DNA from: Pedobacter sp014947265
GTDB lineage: Bacteria; Bacteroidota; Bacteroidia; Sphingobacteriales; Sphingobacteriaceae
Length of the DNA: 64,000 bases
Assembly: GCF_014947265.1 (NCBI RefSeq)
Contig: NZ_JADCNK010000002.1
Span: 248,001-312,000 of the forward strand
Reading direction: 5' to 3'
The translations under genes and the position numbers were made by a program. This document shows, piece after piece, positions 44,588 to 52,488 of this stretch (positions are counted from its first letter, which is position 1; every line of letters starts with the position of its first letter). Under the pieces are notes generated by a model that had not been told where the DNA came from, searched no databases, and was given only the letters and a program-made list of their open reading frames with translations.

Positions 44588-44754
44588 AGCTGAAAGTCCA
44601 AAGGCTAAAGGGAGGAATAAGTAGTAAATAAAATAAAAATATAACTGGAAGATAGAGAGGAGGCTTTAAGCTTTGGTCTTTCGCTTCAAACTTAAAATAG
44701 AACGGTGGAAAGAAAGCTTTAAGCTTTAGTCTTTCTGCTTTTAGCTTAAAAAAA
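44588..44754 (+). repeat. Degenerate spacer with inverted and direct repeats before murC
   Basis: This 167-bp spacer contains two direct copies of GCTTTAAGCTTTxGTCTTTC (44663 and 44716). An inverted version (AAAGCTGAAAGACTAAAGC) overlaps the murG end near 44571-44609. The unit ends in an A run directly before the murC ATG, like the spacers before murE and murD. Confidence 0.6.
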
Positions 44755-46110
44755 ATGGAATTAAGTAAAATAAACAGGGTTTTCTTTGTAGGTATCGGTG
44801 GTATCGGCATGAGTGCGCTTGCCCGTTATTTTGCTAAACGCGGACAGGTGGTTTGTGGTTACGATAAAACCAAAACTAAACTGACCGAAACCTTAACGAG
44901 TGAAGGTATTCTTATTACCTACCTGGATGAGGTATCTTCGTTGCCTGGTGAATTTTTGGATCATCAGGATGATACACTTGTAGTTTATACACCAGCAATT
45001 CCGAAAGATTCGAAAATTTTAAACCATTTTATAGATAAAGGTTTTGCGCTTAAAAAACGCTCAGAAGTTTTAGGGATTATTAGTAAAGGAATGTTCTGCA
45101 TTGCGGTTGCGGGTACACATGGCAAAACCACAACATCATCCATTATTGCACATATTTTAAAGGATACCGGATACGATTGTACAGCTTTTTTAGGTGGAAT
45201 AACCAGTAACTATAACAGTAATGTGCTTTTCGGGAAAAATAATGTGGTGGTAGTAGAAGCCGATGAATATGACCGTTCGTTTCTTACGCTACACCCTGAT
45301 GTAGCTGTTGTTACTTCTATGGATGCCGATCATTTGGACATCTATGGAGATAAAAGCCATCTCGAAGAATCTTTTAGGTTATTTGCCGGGCAGCTCAAGG
45401 GCGAAGGTACACTTTATGCACATGAAGGATTGCCTTTGGAAAATAGCATCAGTTATGCTGCAAGTTCAACTGCTACAGCAAAGGCAGAAAATTTAAGGGT
45501 AGAAGGTTCGAAGTTTGTGTTCGATTATGCAGATGCCACGCAGCGCATAAAAGATATCAGTTTATTGCTTCCTGGTAAGCACAATGTCGAAAATACAACG
45601 GTTGCCATTGCTATTGCGCTGCAATTGGGAATCGATGCAGAAAAGGTAAAACAAGCGGTTGCCAATTTTAAGGGTGTTAAACGCCGCTTTGAATATATAG
45701 TGAATAATTCCAATCAGATTTATATAGATGATTATGCGCATCATCCTGAAGAACTGAGGGCTTGTTTTGATGCTGTGAGGCAATTATATCCCGATAAAAA
45801 ATTAACGGTAATTTTTCAACCGCACTTATTCACACGGACACGAGATTTCGCAGATGAATTCGCAAAAGTTTTAAGTACTGTTGATGAACTGATGCTACTG
45901 GAGATTTATCCGGCAAGAGAATTGCCGATTGAGGGGGTAAATTCACAGTTTTTATTGGATAAAATTACTTTAGCAGATAAAAAAATATGTGAAAAGGATT
46001 TTGTGGTTCAGCATGTTGAGCACACAAAACCTGAATTAATTTTAACAGTAGGTGCGGGAGATATCGATACGATTATCGAACCCCTTAAAAATACTTTGAA
46101 CAATGCTTAA
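44755..46110 (+). CDS. murC: UDP-N-acetylmuramate:L-alanine ligase
   Basis: The 451-residue Mur ligase adds L-alanine, the first residue of the stem peptide. It starts with the UDP-binding FVGIGGIGMSALARYFAKRG, then VVYTPAIPKDSKIL, the ATP loop IAVAGTHGKTTTSSIIAHIL, VVEADEYDRSFL, MDADHLDIYG and the late IDDYAHHPEELRA and FQPHLFTRTRDFADEFA. All family blocks are present. It overlaps ftsQ by eight bases. A MurC-like Mpl ligase is excluded by the cluster context and the normal motifs. Confidence 0.95.
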   Translation: MELSKINRVFFVGIGGIGMSALARYFAKRGQVVCGYDKTKTKLTETLTSEGILITYLDEVSSLPGEFLDHQDDTLVVYTPAIPKDSKILNHFIDKGFALKKRSEVLGIISKGMFCIAVAGTHGKTTTSSIIAHILKDTGYDCTAFLGGITSNYNSNVLFGKNNVVVVEADEYDRSFLTLHPDVAVVTSMDADHLDIYGDKSHLEESFRLFAGQLKGEGTLYAHEGLPLENSISYAASSTATAKAENLRVEGSKFVFDYADATQRIKDISLLLPGKHNVENTTVAIAIALQLGIDAEKVKQAVANFKGVKRRFEYIVNNSNQIYIDDYAHHPEELRACFDAVRQLYPDKKLTVIFQPHLFTRTRDFADEFAKVLSTVDELMLLEIYPARELPIEGVNSQFLLDKITLADKKICEKDFVVQHVEHTKPELILTVGAGDIDTIIEPLKNTLNNA

Positions 46111-47323
46111 ACGGATAAACTGGAGCGCAATTTTTACTGGCTTTGCCTGGCTGATCAGCCTGGCAGGAGTGGTGGTGCTTTTGAGTTTTATCAATGTGAA
46201 GAAACAGACTGTTAAATGCACTGATGTTAAGATTCTGATTCCCGGAGCAGATAATTTTATTGAGCGTGAAGAAATTGACGCTATTTTAAAAGAAGACCAG
46301 GGTGTGCTTTTAGGCCGTAACATCGAAAATATCAATATTCATAAAATCGAGAAAAAACTGCAGTCTAACCCGTATATCGGATTTGCGAAAGTTTACGTTG
46401 ATATGGATGGGGTGTTGCACATCGAAGTAAAACAGCGCCAGCCTATCCTTCGCATATTGAACGAGAACGGACAGGATTTTTATATTGATAACGATGGGTT
46501 GAAAATGCCTATTTCATCAAACTTTACCGCTAATGTGCTGGTGGCAACAGGTCATATTACTGAGGTTTTTGGTAGCCGCGTTGATAGTCTGCATACCCAG
46601 TTGGCACGAGATTTATATAAAACTGCCCAATACATTAAAAAAGATACCCTTTGGGATTCACAGATCGAACAGATTGTGGTTGATCAGAAAAACGATATTG
46701 AATTGATCCCGAGGGTCGGTAATCAACGGATTATTTTAGGTGATGCTGATTCGCTTGAGAAGAAAATGAAAAACCTGTTATTGTTTTATAAAAAAGCAAT
46801 GCCGCAGGTAGGATGGGATACTTATAGAACGATCAACATTAAATATACCAACCAGATTGTTTGCGAAAAAAGAGATTCGACAGGATTAGGAAAAAAAGCG
46901 AAAACAATTTCGGCGGCAGATAGTTTGAGGATACAACGAAGTGTGACCGACTCATTAATCAAAAGTACAATTGTGGCGGAAATGGACGATCGCCCTGAGC
47001 CTGATCAACAGGAAGAAGAAGCGCTTAAAAAAAGTGAAGTTCGAAAAATTGAACCAAAAAAGGTTGAAGTAAAAAAAACTGAACCTAAAAAGGTAGAACC
47101 GAAAAAAATAACGCCAGTTAAAACAGAAGTCAAAAAGCCGGCGGTTACGTCAGCCGCAAAACCAAAGGAAACTAAACCTGCGGATAAAAAAGACAAACCG
47201 AAGCAAACGGTAACAACACAGCCAAAGCCGGCAAAATCTGAGGCTCAATTAAAAAAAGAGAAAGCAGCAAGAGAAAAAGAAATCAGAGCCTTAGAAAAAC
47301 AGTATAAAACTCAGCAAAATTAA
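46103..47323 (+). CDS. ftsQ: FtsQ-like division protein with long lysine-rich C-terminal tail
   Basis: The 406-residue protein has one N-terminal helix (WLISLAGVVVLLSFI, about 16-30). A POTRA-like part follows (DNFIEREEIDAILKEDQG, NPYIGFAKVYVDMDGVLHIEVKQRQP) with a FtsQ-type domain to about residue 255. The rest, about 150 residues, is low-complexity and rich in Lys, Pro, Glu and Thr with repeated EPKKVE or EVKKTE words. E. coli FtsQ has 276 residues and no such tail. It would lie in the periplasm and might bind the wall or division partners. It overlaps murC by eight bases and ends five bases before ftsA. Confidence 0.85.
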   Translation: MLKRINWSAIFTGFAWLISLAGVVVLLSFINVKKQTVKCTDVKILIPGADNFIEREEIDAILKEDQGVLLGRNIENINIHKIEKKLQSNPYIGFAKVYVDMDGVLHIEVKQRQPILRILNENGQDFYIDNDGLKMPISSNFTANVLVATGHITEVFGSRVDSLHTQLARDLYKTAQYIKKDTLWDSQIEQIVVDQKNDIELIPRVGNQRIILGDADSLEKKMKNLLLFYKKAMPQVGWDTYRTINIKYTNQIVCEKRDSTGLGKKAKTISAADSLRIQRSVTDSLIKSTIVAEMDDRPEPDQQEEEALKKSEVRKIEPKKVEVKKTEPKKVEPKKITPVKTEVKKPAVTSAAKPKETKPADKKDKPKQTVTTQPKPAKSEAQLKKEKAAREKEIRALEKQYKTQQN

Positions 47324-47328
47324 CGAAT

Positions 47329-48687
47329 ATGGACAAGGCAAAATTTACCAGTCAGTCGCCCATCGTAGTAGGATTGGATATCGGTACTACAAAAATTTGT
47401 GTTATCGTTGGTCGTAGAACGCAACACGGTAAGATAGAAATATTAGGAATAGGCAAGGCAGAATCGGCGGGAGTGACACGCGGAGTGGTTTCTAACATTC
47501 AAAAAACAGTGCAGGGTATTGCTCAGGCAGTTGAAGTAGCAAGCGGACAATCCAATGTAGAGATACAAGTGGTAAATGTGGGTATTGCTGGTCAGCATAT
47601 TAAGAGCTTACAGCACAGAGGAATTTTAACAAGAAGAGAATTAAACAACGAAATCGGTAAAAGGGATATTGATAAGTTGATTGATGATATGTTTAAGCTG
47701 GTAATGCCTCCGGGTGAGGAGATCATCCATGTATTGCCGCAAGAATTTACCATCGATAATGAGCCAGGAATTAAAGATCCGATCGGTATGGCAGGGGTTC
47801 GCCTTGAAGCTAACTTCCATATCATTTCTGGTCAGGTTACGGCCGTAAAAAACATTATCAAATGTGTAAATAATGCAGGTTTGCAAACTCAGGATTTAAT
47901 TCTTGAGCCATTAGCTTCTTCTGAATCGGTGTTGAGCGAGGAAGAAAAAGAAGCGGGCATTGCATTGGTTGATATTGGTGGTGGTACTACAGATATAGCC
48001 ATTTTCCATGAAGGTATTATCCGTCACACAGCAGTTATCCCTTTCGGTGGCAATAGTGTTACAGAAGATATCAGAGAAGGTTGCTCTGTAATGCGTAACC
48101 AGGCCGAGTTGTTAAAAACACGCTTTGGTTCGGCATTGGCTGAGGAAAATAAAGAAAACGAAATTATTTGTGTTCCGGGATTACGTGGTCGCGAACCAAA
48201 AGAAATTTCGGTTAAAAACCTGGCTTATGTCATTCAGGCGCGTATGGAAGAAATTATCGAACACGTATATTACGAGATCAAATCTTCCGGATATGAGAAA
48301 AAGCTGATTGGTGGTATTGTAATTACAGGTGGTGGTGCTTTATTAAAACACCTATCTCAGGCGGTTGAATATGTAACCGGTTTAGATTGCCGTATTGGTT
48401 ACCCGAATGAGCATTTATCTAAATATGAAGATATGCCTAAAGCCATTTACGACGATCTGAAAAGCCCGATGTATGCGACCAGTGTAGGCTTGCTGATCAA
48501 AGGAATCCAGAAAGCAGAAGAGTTAATTGAAGAAATGAAACAACCTGGTGTTTTTGTAGAAAAACCAAAAACAGCAAAAGAAAAAGAGAAGCGAGGACCT
48601 GGTTTGTTCGATAAATTACTGGCAAAAACAAAAACTTTCATTCAGGATGATATGAATGTGAGTGATGAAGATTACTTAAAAAGCTAA
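47329..48687 (+). CDS. ftsA: Cell division protein FtsA
   Basis: The 452-residue actin-like ATPase tethers FtsZ to the membrane. It has phosphate-1 VVGLDIGTTKICVIVG, the 1C domain with VLPQEFTIDNEPGIKDPIG, phosphate-2 IALVDIGGGTTDIAIF and the adenosine motif IGGIVITGGGALLKHL. The C-terminus (GPGLFDKLLAKTKTFIQ, about 424-440) can form the amphipathic membrane-targeting helix, followed by a short acidic end that is longer than in E. coli. It stands between ftsQ and ftsZ as usual. Confidence 0.95.
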   Translation: MDKAKFTSQSPIVVGLDIGTTKICVIVGRRTQHGKIEILGIGKAESAGVTRGVVSNIQKTVQGIAQAVEVASGQSNVEIQVVNVGIAGQHIKSLQHRGILTRRELNNEIGKRDIDKLIDDMFKLVMPPGEEIIHVLPQEFTIDNEPGIKDPIGMAGVRLEANFHIISGQVTAVKNIIKCVNNAGLQTQDLILEPLASSESVLSEEEKEAGIALVDIGGGTTDIAIFHEGIIRHTAVIPFGGNSVTEDIREGCSVMRNQAELLKTRFGSALAEENKENEIICVPGLRGREPKEISVKNLAYVIQARMEEIIEHVYYEIKSSGYEKKLIGGIVITGGGALLKHLSQAVEYVTGLDCRIGYPNEHLSKYEDMPKAIYDDLKSPMYATSVGLLIKGIQKAEELIEEMKQPGVFVEKPKTAKEKEKRGPGLFDKLLAKTKTFIQDDMNVSDEDYLKS

Positions 48688-48690
48688 TAC

Positions 48691-48737
48691 TTTTCCACAA
48701 AAGATGAGTTTTCCACATTATTAACAGTTGTGGAAAA
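48691..48737. promoter_or_regulatory. Cluster of three DnaA-box-like sites between ftsA and ftsZ
   Basis: TTTTCCACA occurs at 48691-48699 and 48709-48717 on the plus strand and at 48729-48737 on the minus strand. Each fits the relaxed DnaA box TTWTNCACA. Three copies in 47 bp are far more than expected for a 9-mer that should occur less than about once per 64 kb by chance. The last two also form an inverted pair that could fold as a hairpin. Confidence 0.6.
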
Positions 48738-48816
48738 CGTCTGTTGAAAAAGTGTTAATATTACATTGAGTAATGAACAGAATTTAAAAATTTTTAAACA
48801 ACTGATTCATAAAGAT

Positions 48817-50445
48817 ATGCAGTTCGAAATGTTAAAAGATAAGTCTTCAATCATCAAGGTAATTGGTGTTGGGGGCGGTGGCGGCAACGCAGTGAACCAT
48901 ATGTACCTGTCAGGTATTACTGGTGTGGATTTTATTATTTGTAATACAGATGCCCAGGCTTTGGAATCTAGTCCTATACCCAACAAGGTACAATTGGGCG
49001 CTAGTTTAACCGAAGGAATGGGAGCTGGTTCTATTCCTGAGGTTGGTAAAAACTCAGCTATAGAAAATATAGATGATATTAAGGCCATGTTAGGTAGTAC
49101 AACCAAAATGCTTTTTATTACAGCAGGAATGGGTGGTGGTACCGGAACAGGGGCTTCTCCAATCATTGCGAAAGCAGCTAAAGAACTTGACATTTTAACT
49201 GTTGCTATCATTACTACACCATTTTCTTTCGAAGGAAAAAGACGTAAACTGCAGGCCGACGAGGGAATGGAAGAGTTGAAGAAATATGTAGATTCGTACC
49301 TGGTGATCTCTAACGATCGCCTGCGCGAGATCTTCGGAAACTTAACCTTAGGTTCTGCCTTTGGCCAGGCCGACGATATTTTAACTACAGCTGCGAAGGG
49401 GATCGCAGAAATCATTACAGTTCCAGGTTATATCAACGTGGATTTTAAGGATGTACGTACCGTAATGAAAGATAGTGGCGTAGCCATTATGGGTAGCTTT
49501 GCCGCTGAGGGCGAAGACCGTGCATTACAGGCAGTTGAAGGTGCTTTGGCTTCCCCGCTTTTAAAAGATAACGAAATCGAAGGTGCCCGTTATATTTTAT
49601 TAAATATAAGTTCTGGTTTGCGTGAGGTAACGATGGATGAAGTTTCGATCATTACCGATTATATTCAGGAGAAAGCTGGTTTGTCAGCAGACTTAATATG
49701 GGGTAACTGTACCGACGAATCTTTAAGCGATAAACTTTCTGTAACCATTATTGCAACAGGTTTCCAAACCTCAGAAGAGCGCGTACACGAAGAAAAAAAT
49801 AAAAAGAAAATATCACTTTTAACACCAGAAGAAGCGCCGCTGGTTCGTCCTGTTGAACCAGTAAACTCTTTCATTCAACCTAAAACGCCATCTTATGAGC
49901 CTGTTTTAAAAACGAAGGAAGAAGTTTCGCAGGCAGATCTTTTCGGTGGTATGTTTAATAAGCCGGAACCTCAAAAATTTCAGGAGCCGGAAAATAATGT
50001 GGTTCGCCATACTTTAATTGAAGAAGAACCTCAGGTTGAAGAAGCCAAAGAAACAGGATTTGAATTTGAAGTTAAATTGGCAGAAACCAACTATGTATTC
50101 GAAACGCCAGTAGCCCAGTCAGTACCTATGCCACAACCTGAGCCAGAAATCGAAATGCCGGTTTTTGGATTAGATGACGACAAAAGTGACGAATCAATGG
50201 AAGAGCAATTGAAAAAATCTAAAGAACGCATTTTACGTTTAAAAGATTTGAGTATGAAATTGCGTACAACCAATGGTTTACAGGAATTGGAAAACGAACC
50301 TGCCTACAAACGCAAGCAAATGCAGTTGCAACAGGTTCAGCATTCTTCTGAATCGCAGGTGAGCAGGTTTACTTTAAGCAACGACCAGGACGGTGGTACA
50401 GAGATCAGGCCTAACAATTCTTTTCTCCACGATAACGTTGATTAA
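48817..50445 (+). CDS. ftsZ: Cell division GTPase FtsZ
   Basis: With the ATG at 48817 the protein has 542 residues and starts MQFEMLKDKSSIIKVIGVG, as homologues do. The frame is open to a TTG 17 codons earlier, so a longer form cannot be excluded. GTPase features are GVGGGGGNAVNHM, ICNTDAQAL, the tubulin signature GMGGGTGTGASPIIA (about 105-119) and TTPFSFEGKRR. After about residue 320 comes a long acidic, Pro- and Glu-rich linker, then the C-terminal peptide NNSFLHDNVD. FtsZ builds the division ring. A terminator follows, closing the dcw cluster. Confidence 0.95.
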   Translation: MQFEMLKDKSSIIKVIGVGGGGGNAVNHMYLSGITGVDFIICNTDAQALESSPIPNKVQLGASLTEGMGAGSIPEVGKNSAIENIDDIKAMLGSTTKMLFITAGMGGGTGTGASPIIAKAAKELDILTVAIITTPFSFEGKRRKLQADEGMEELKKYVDSYLVISNDRLREIFGNLTLGSAFGQADDILTTAAKGIAEIITVPGYINVDFKDVRTVMKDSGVAIMGSFAAEGEDRALQAVEGALASPLLKDNEIEGARYILLNISSGLREVTMDEVSIITDYIQEKAGLSADLIWGNCTDESLSDKLSVTIIATGFQTSEERVHEEKNKKKISLLTPEEAPLVRPVEPVNSFIQPKTPSYEPVLKTKEEVSQADLFGGMFNKPEPQKFQEPENNVVRHTLIEEEPQVEEAKETGFEFEVKLAETNYVFETPVAQSVPMPQPEPEIEMPVFGLDDDKSDESMEEQLKKSKERILRLKDLSMKLRTTNGLQELENEPAYKRKQMQLQQVQHSSESQVSRFTLSNDQDGGTEIRPNNSFLHDNVD

Positions 50446-50465
50446 AACAAACCAAATATAATTTT

Positions 50466-50497
50466 AAAGCCCCTGATTTTACATCAGGGGCTTTTTT
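50466..50497 (+). terminator. Rho-independent terminator after ftsZ
   Basis: A perfect 12-bp stem (AAAGCCCCTGAT and its complement) with a five-base loop leads into a T run. It ends the dcw transcript. Confidence 0.93.
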
Positions 50498-50712
50498 GGT
50501 TTTAAGCTAACTACTTTAATCTGTAGCTTTAAGTAGATCAGAAATGTATCTTTATTTTTTATTTAGGTTATTTTTTGTAGATTTAATTATCTAGTCATAA
50601 AACTATTTTAGATTTCATCAATTAATGCTAGACTTAAACTTTAGCCATTCTTCATATAAAGCCTTTAAAATATTACAGTTTTTACTTCAAATTAGATACT
50701 TATTAACTTGAT

Positions 50713-50964
50713 ATGATTAATGATAAAAAATATGCCTCTGATAAATTTATAAATCCCTTAATAATAGTGTTATTCATTATTACTACCATTTTTTATGGAG
50801 TATACGACTCAAAAATTCCAGCTTTAATAACTGCAATTAGTTTTGTTACTATTCTTTTAGGGGTGCAGATTTATAGAAACTATAAAGAAAATAATAAAAA
50901 ATTGGCTGCGTGCTATTTAATCGGTTTATTGGCGATGTATCTTTTTGTTATTATATATAATTAA
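50713..50964 (+). CDS. Small membrane protein, first copy of a tandem pair
   Basis: An 83-residue protein with a short polar N-terminus (MINDKKYASDKF) and three hydrophobic spans (PLIIVLFIITTIFYGVY; IPALITAISFVTILLGVQIY; ACYLIGLLAMYLFVIIY), separated by the basic KENNKK loop. No family is recognised. A second copy with most positions identical lies at 51222-51473; the ends are conserved and the middle differs most. A remnant of the following gene comes directly after this copy, showing that a two-gene unit was duplicated. It may be an accessory or immunity-type partner, which is speculation. Confidence 0.65.
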   Translation: MINDKKYASDKFINPLIIVLFIITTIFYGVYDSKIPALITAISFVTILLGVQIYRNYKENNKKLAACYLIGLLAMYLFVIIYN

Positions 50965-50977
50965 ATCCATAAGAAAA

Positions 50978-51123
50978 ATGAAAACCTGGCATGTTAAATC
51001 GCACAATATATTAATGTCTGGAAATGGATAAAAATGCAGTTTCTTACAGTTTAATGGATTTTGGATAAAGTTTTTGAGGATGAAACAATACTTAAAACCC
51101 AGGTAAATCAATGTAGTTTTAGT
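50978..51123 (+). pseudogene. Decayed 5' copy of the gene at 51487-52287
   Basis: The DNA from ATG at 50978 matches the beginning of the downstream 266-residue gene: MKTWHVKSHNILMSG against MKTWHIKSHNILMSG. It meets a stop at codon 18 and loses frame; the similarity goes on through the words CAGTTTAATG, TTTTGGATAAAGTTT and CAATGTAGTTTTA. The rest of the gene is missing. It is the degraded second half of the first duplication unit. Confidence 0.8.
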
Positions 51124-51221
51124 TGTCTAGCCATAAAGCTATTTGATGTACTATCATGCTAAACATAACTTATGCCAGATGATTTAGTTAAAGGCCTTGA
51201 ACCACTATATTTTATCGTGAT

Positions 51222-51473
51222 ATGATTAATAATAAAAAATATGCCTCTGATAGATTTTTAGATCCCTTAATAATAGTATTATTCATTATTACTCCAATTG
51301 TTTATGGTTTTTGTGACTCAAAAACTCCAACTTTAATCTCTGCGATTATTTGTTCGGCCCTTATTACTGGTATACAAATTTATAAAAGCTATAAAGAAAA
51401 TAATAAAAAATTCGCTGTTTACTATTTAATCGGTTTATTGACGATGTATCTTTTTGTTATTATATATAATTAA
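51222..51473 (+). CDS. Small membrane protein, second copy of a tandem pair
   Basis: An 83-residue paralogue of 50713-50964 with the same three-span layout (PLIIVLFIITPIVYGF; TLISAIICSALITGIQIY; VYYLIGLLTMYLFVIIY) and the same KENNKK loop. Here the partner gene is intact and begins 13 bases after the stop, so the pair is probably co-transcribed. The N- and C-termini are almost identical between copies while spans 1 and 2 have diverged. Function unknown. Confidence 0.68.
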   Translation: MINNKKYASDRFLDPLIIVLFIITPIVYGFCDSKTPTLISAIICSALITGIQIYKSYKENNKKFAVYYLIGLLTMYLFVIIYN

Positions 51474-51486
51474 ACCCATAAGAAAA

Positions 51487-52287
51487 ATGAAAACCTGGCA
51501 TATTAAATCGCACAATATATTAATGTCTGGAGATGGCGAAAATACAGTTTCTTTACAGTTTAATGCGCTTTGGATAAAATTTGTTGAAGAGGGACCAACA
51601 CTTAAAATACAAGCACATCAATGCAGTTTTATAGATACTGTAACAGCCAGAGGAGAACAAGGGCGAATAAAGAAAGGAGAAACAATAAGATCTGATCGTG
51701 CAATTAATAAGGTTTTTGGGAAATTAAAAATTCACGAATTAGCCAATAAACATCAGGATTTCAGTAATTTAAACTTTATATCAAATTTATTTCCCCTGGC
51801 AGTTTCTAATTTTAACAACCTTATTTACAATATTAAATCCTATAATAAGGCTCATTTTGAAGATGGTAAGGGCTATTATAATACCAGAAAGTCATATGGA
51901 AAAAAATACCTTGATAATTCCTTTTTAGTCGGCACAACTGGCCCTCTATTGGGAAATACCTTAAAAGCTGCATCTGTTTCAATAAAGGTGTTTTCTTACC
52001 TTGGATCAGCTACCAACGCACTAAAGATTTTCACGCCATATACATTTAGTAATCTTTATGATAACTTAATCAAAATGTCAACCAAAAAACCTGTAATTAT
52101 AGTAGATTTTGATAGTGAAAATGACAGCTTAAGGGATTCTGCTGGACATATTATTCGTGCTTACAGTGAGAAAATAATTGATAAAAGAGACGAGAAAATA
52201 TCAGAAGAAAATATATTTGAAGCAATGTACAACGGAATTTCTGACTATATAGATGGATATGTAAAGAGGGCAAATAAACAACAATAA
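51487..52287 (+). CDS. Hypothetical protein, partner of the small membrane protein
   Basis: From the ATG at 51487 the product has 266 residues; the decayed copy upstream supports this start because it shares it. No signal peptide is seen. A beta-rich N-terminus (WHIKSHNILMSGDGENTVSLQF) is followed by polar sequence. A central hydrophobic, Gly- and Ala-rich stretch (GTTGPLLGNTLKAASVSIKVFSYLGSATNALKIF, split at about 160-193) comes next, and the C-terminal half is charged (KKPVIIVDFDSENDSL, KIIDKRDEKISEEN). I recognise no domain. The central stretch could insert in membranes. Confidence 0.6.
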   Translation: MKTWHIKSHNILMSGDGENTVSLQFNALWIKFVEEGPTLKIQAHQCSFIDTVTARGEQGRIKKGETIRSDRAINKVFGKLKIHELANKHQDFSNLNFISNLFPLAVSNFNNLIYNIKSYNKAHFEDGKGYYNTRKSYGKKYLDNSFLVGTTGPLLGNTLKAASVSIKVFSYLGSATNALKIFTPYTFSNLYDNLIKMSTKKPVIIVDFDSENDSLRDSAGHIIRAYSEKIIDKRDEKISEENIFEAMYNGISDYIDGYVKRANKQQ

Positions 52288-52488
52288 AATATTATTTTGC
52301 TAGATGTACTTATTGCAATTATTCATTCCATCTAAAAATAAATGATATATTAAGATTTATTGTTCATCTTCAGTACATTATACAGAATTTATTTGAATTT
52401 TATGTTAAAGGTAAATGTTAATTTTGTTGATTTTAAGCCGAATAAAGCTTAAATTCGCAAAATTTCATTATAAAAAATACATAGTACA

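Noticed and set aside
48691..48737. DnaA-box cluster considered as a replication origin
   Set aside because: Only three boxes, no dnaA, dnaN or gidA neighbours and no long AT-rich unwinding region were seen; a regulatory role is more likely.
48807..49415. A 202-codon minus-strand open frame inside ftsZ
   Set aside because: It is fully antisense to a conserved gene, its translation is serine- and proline-rich in the way of reversed coding DNA, and no start signal supports it.
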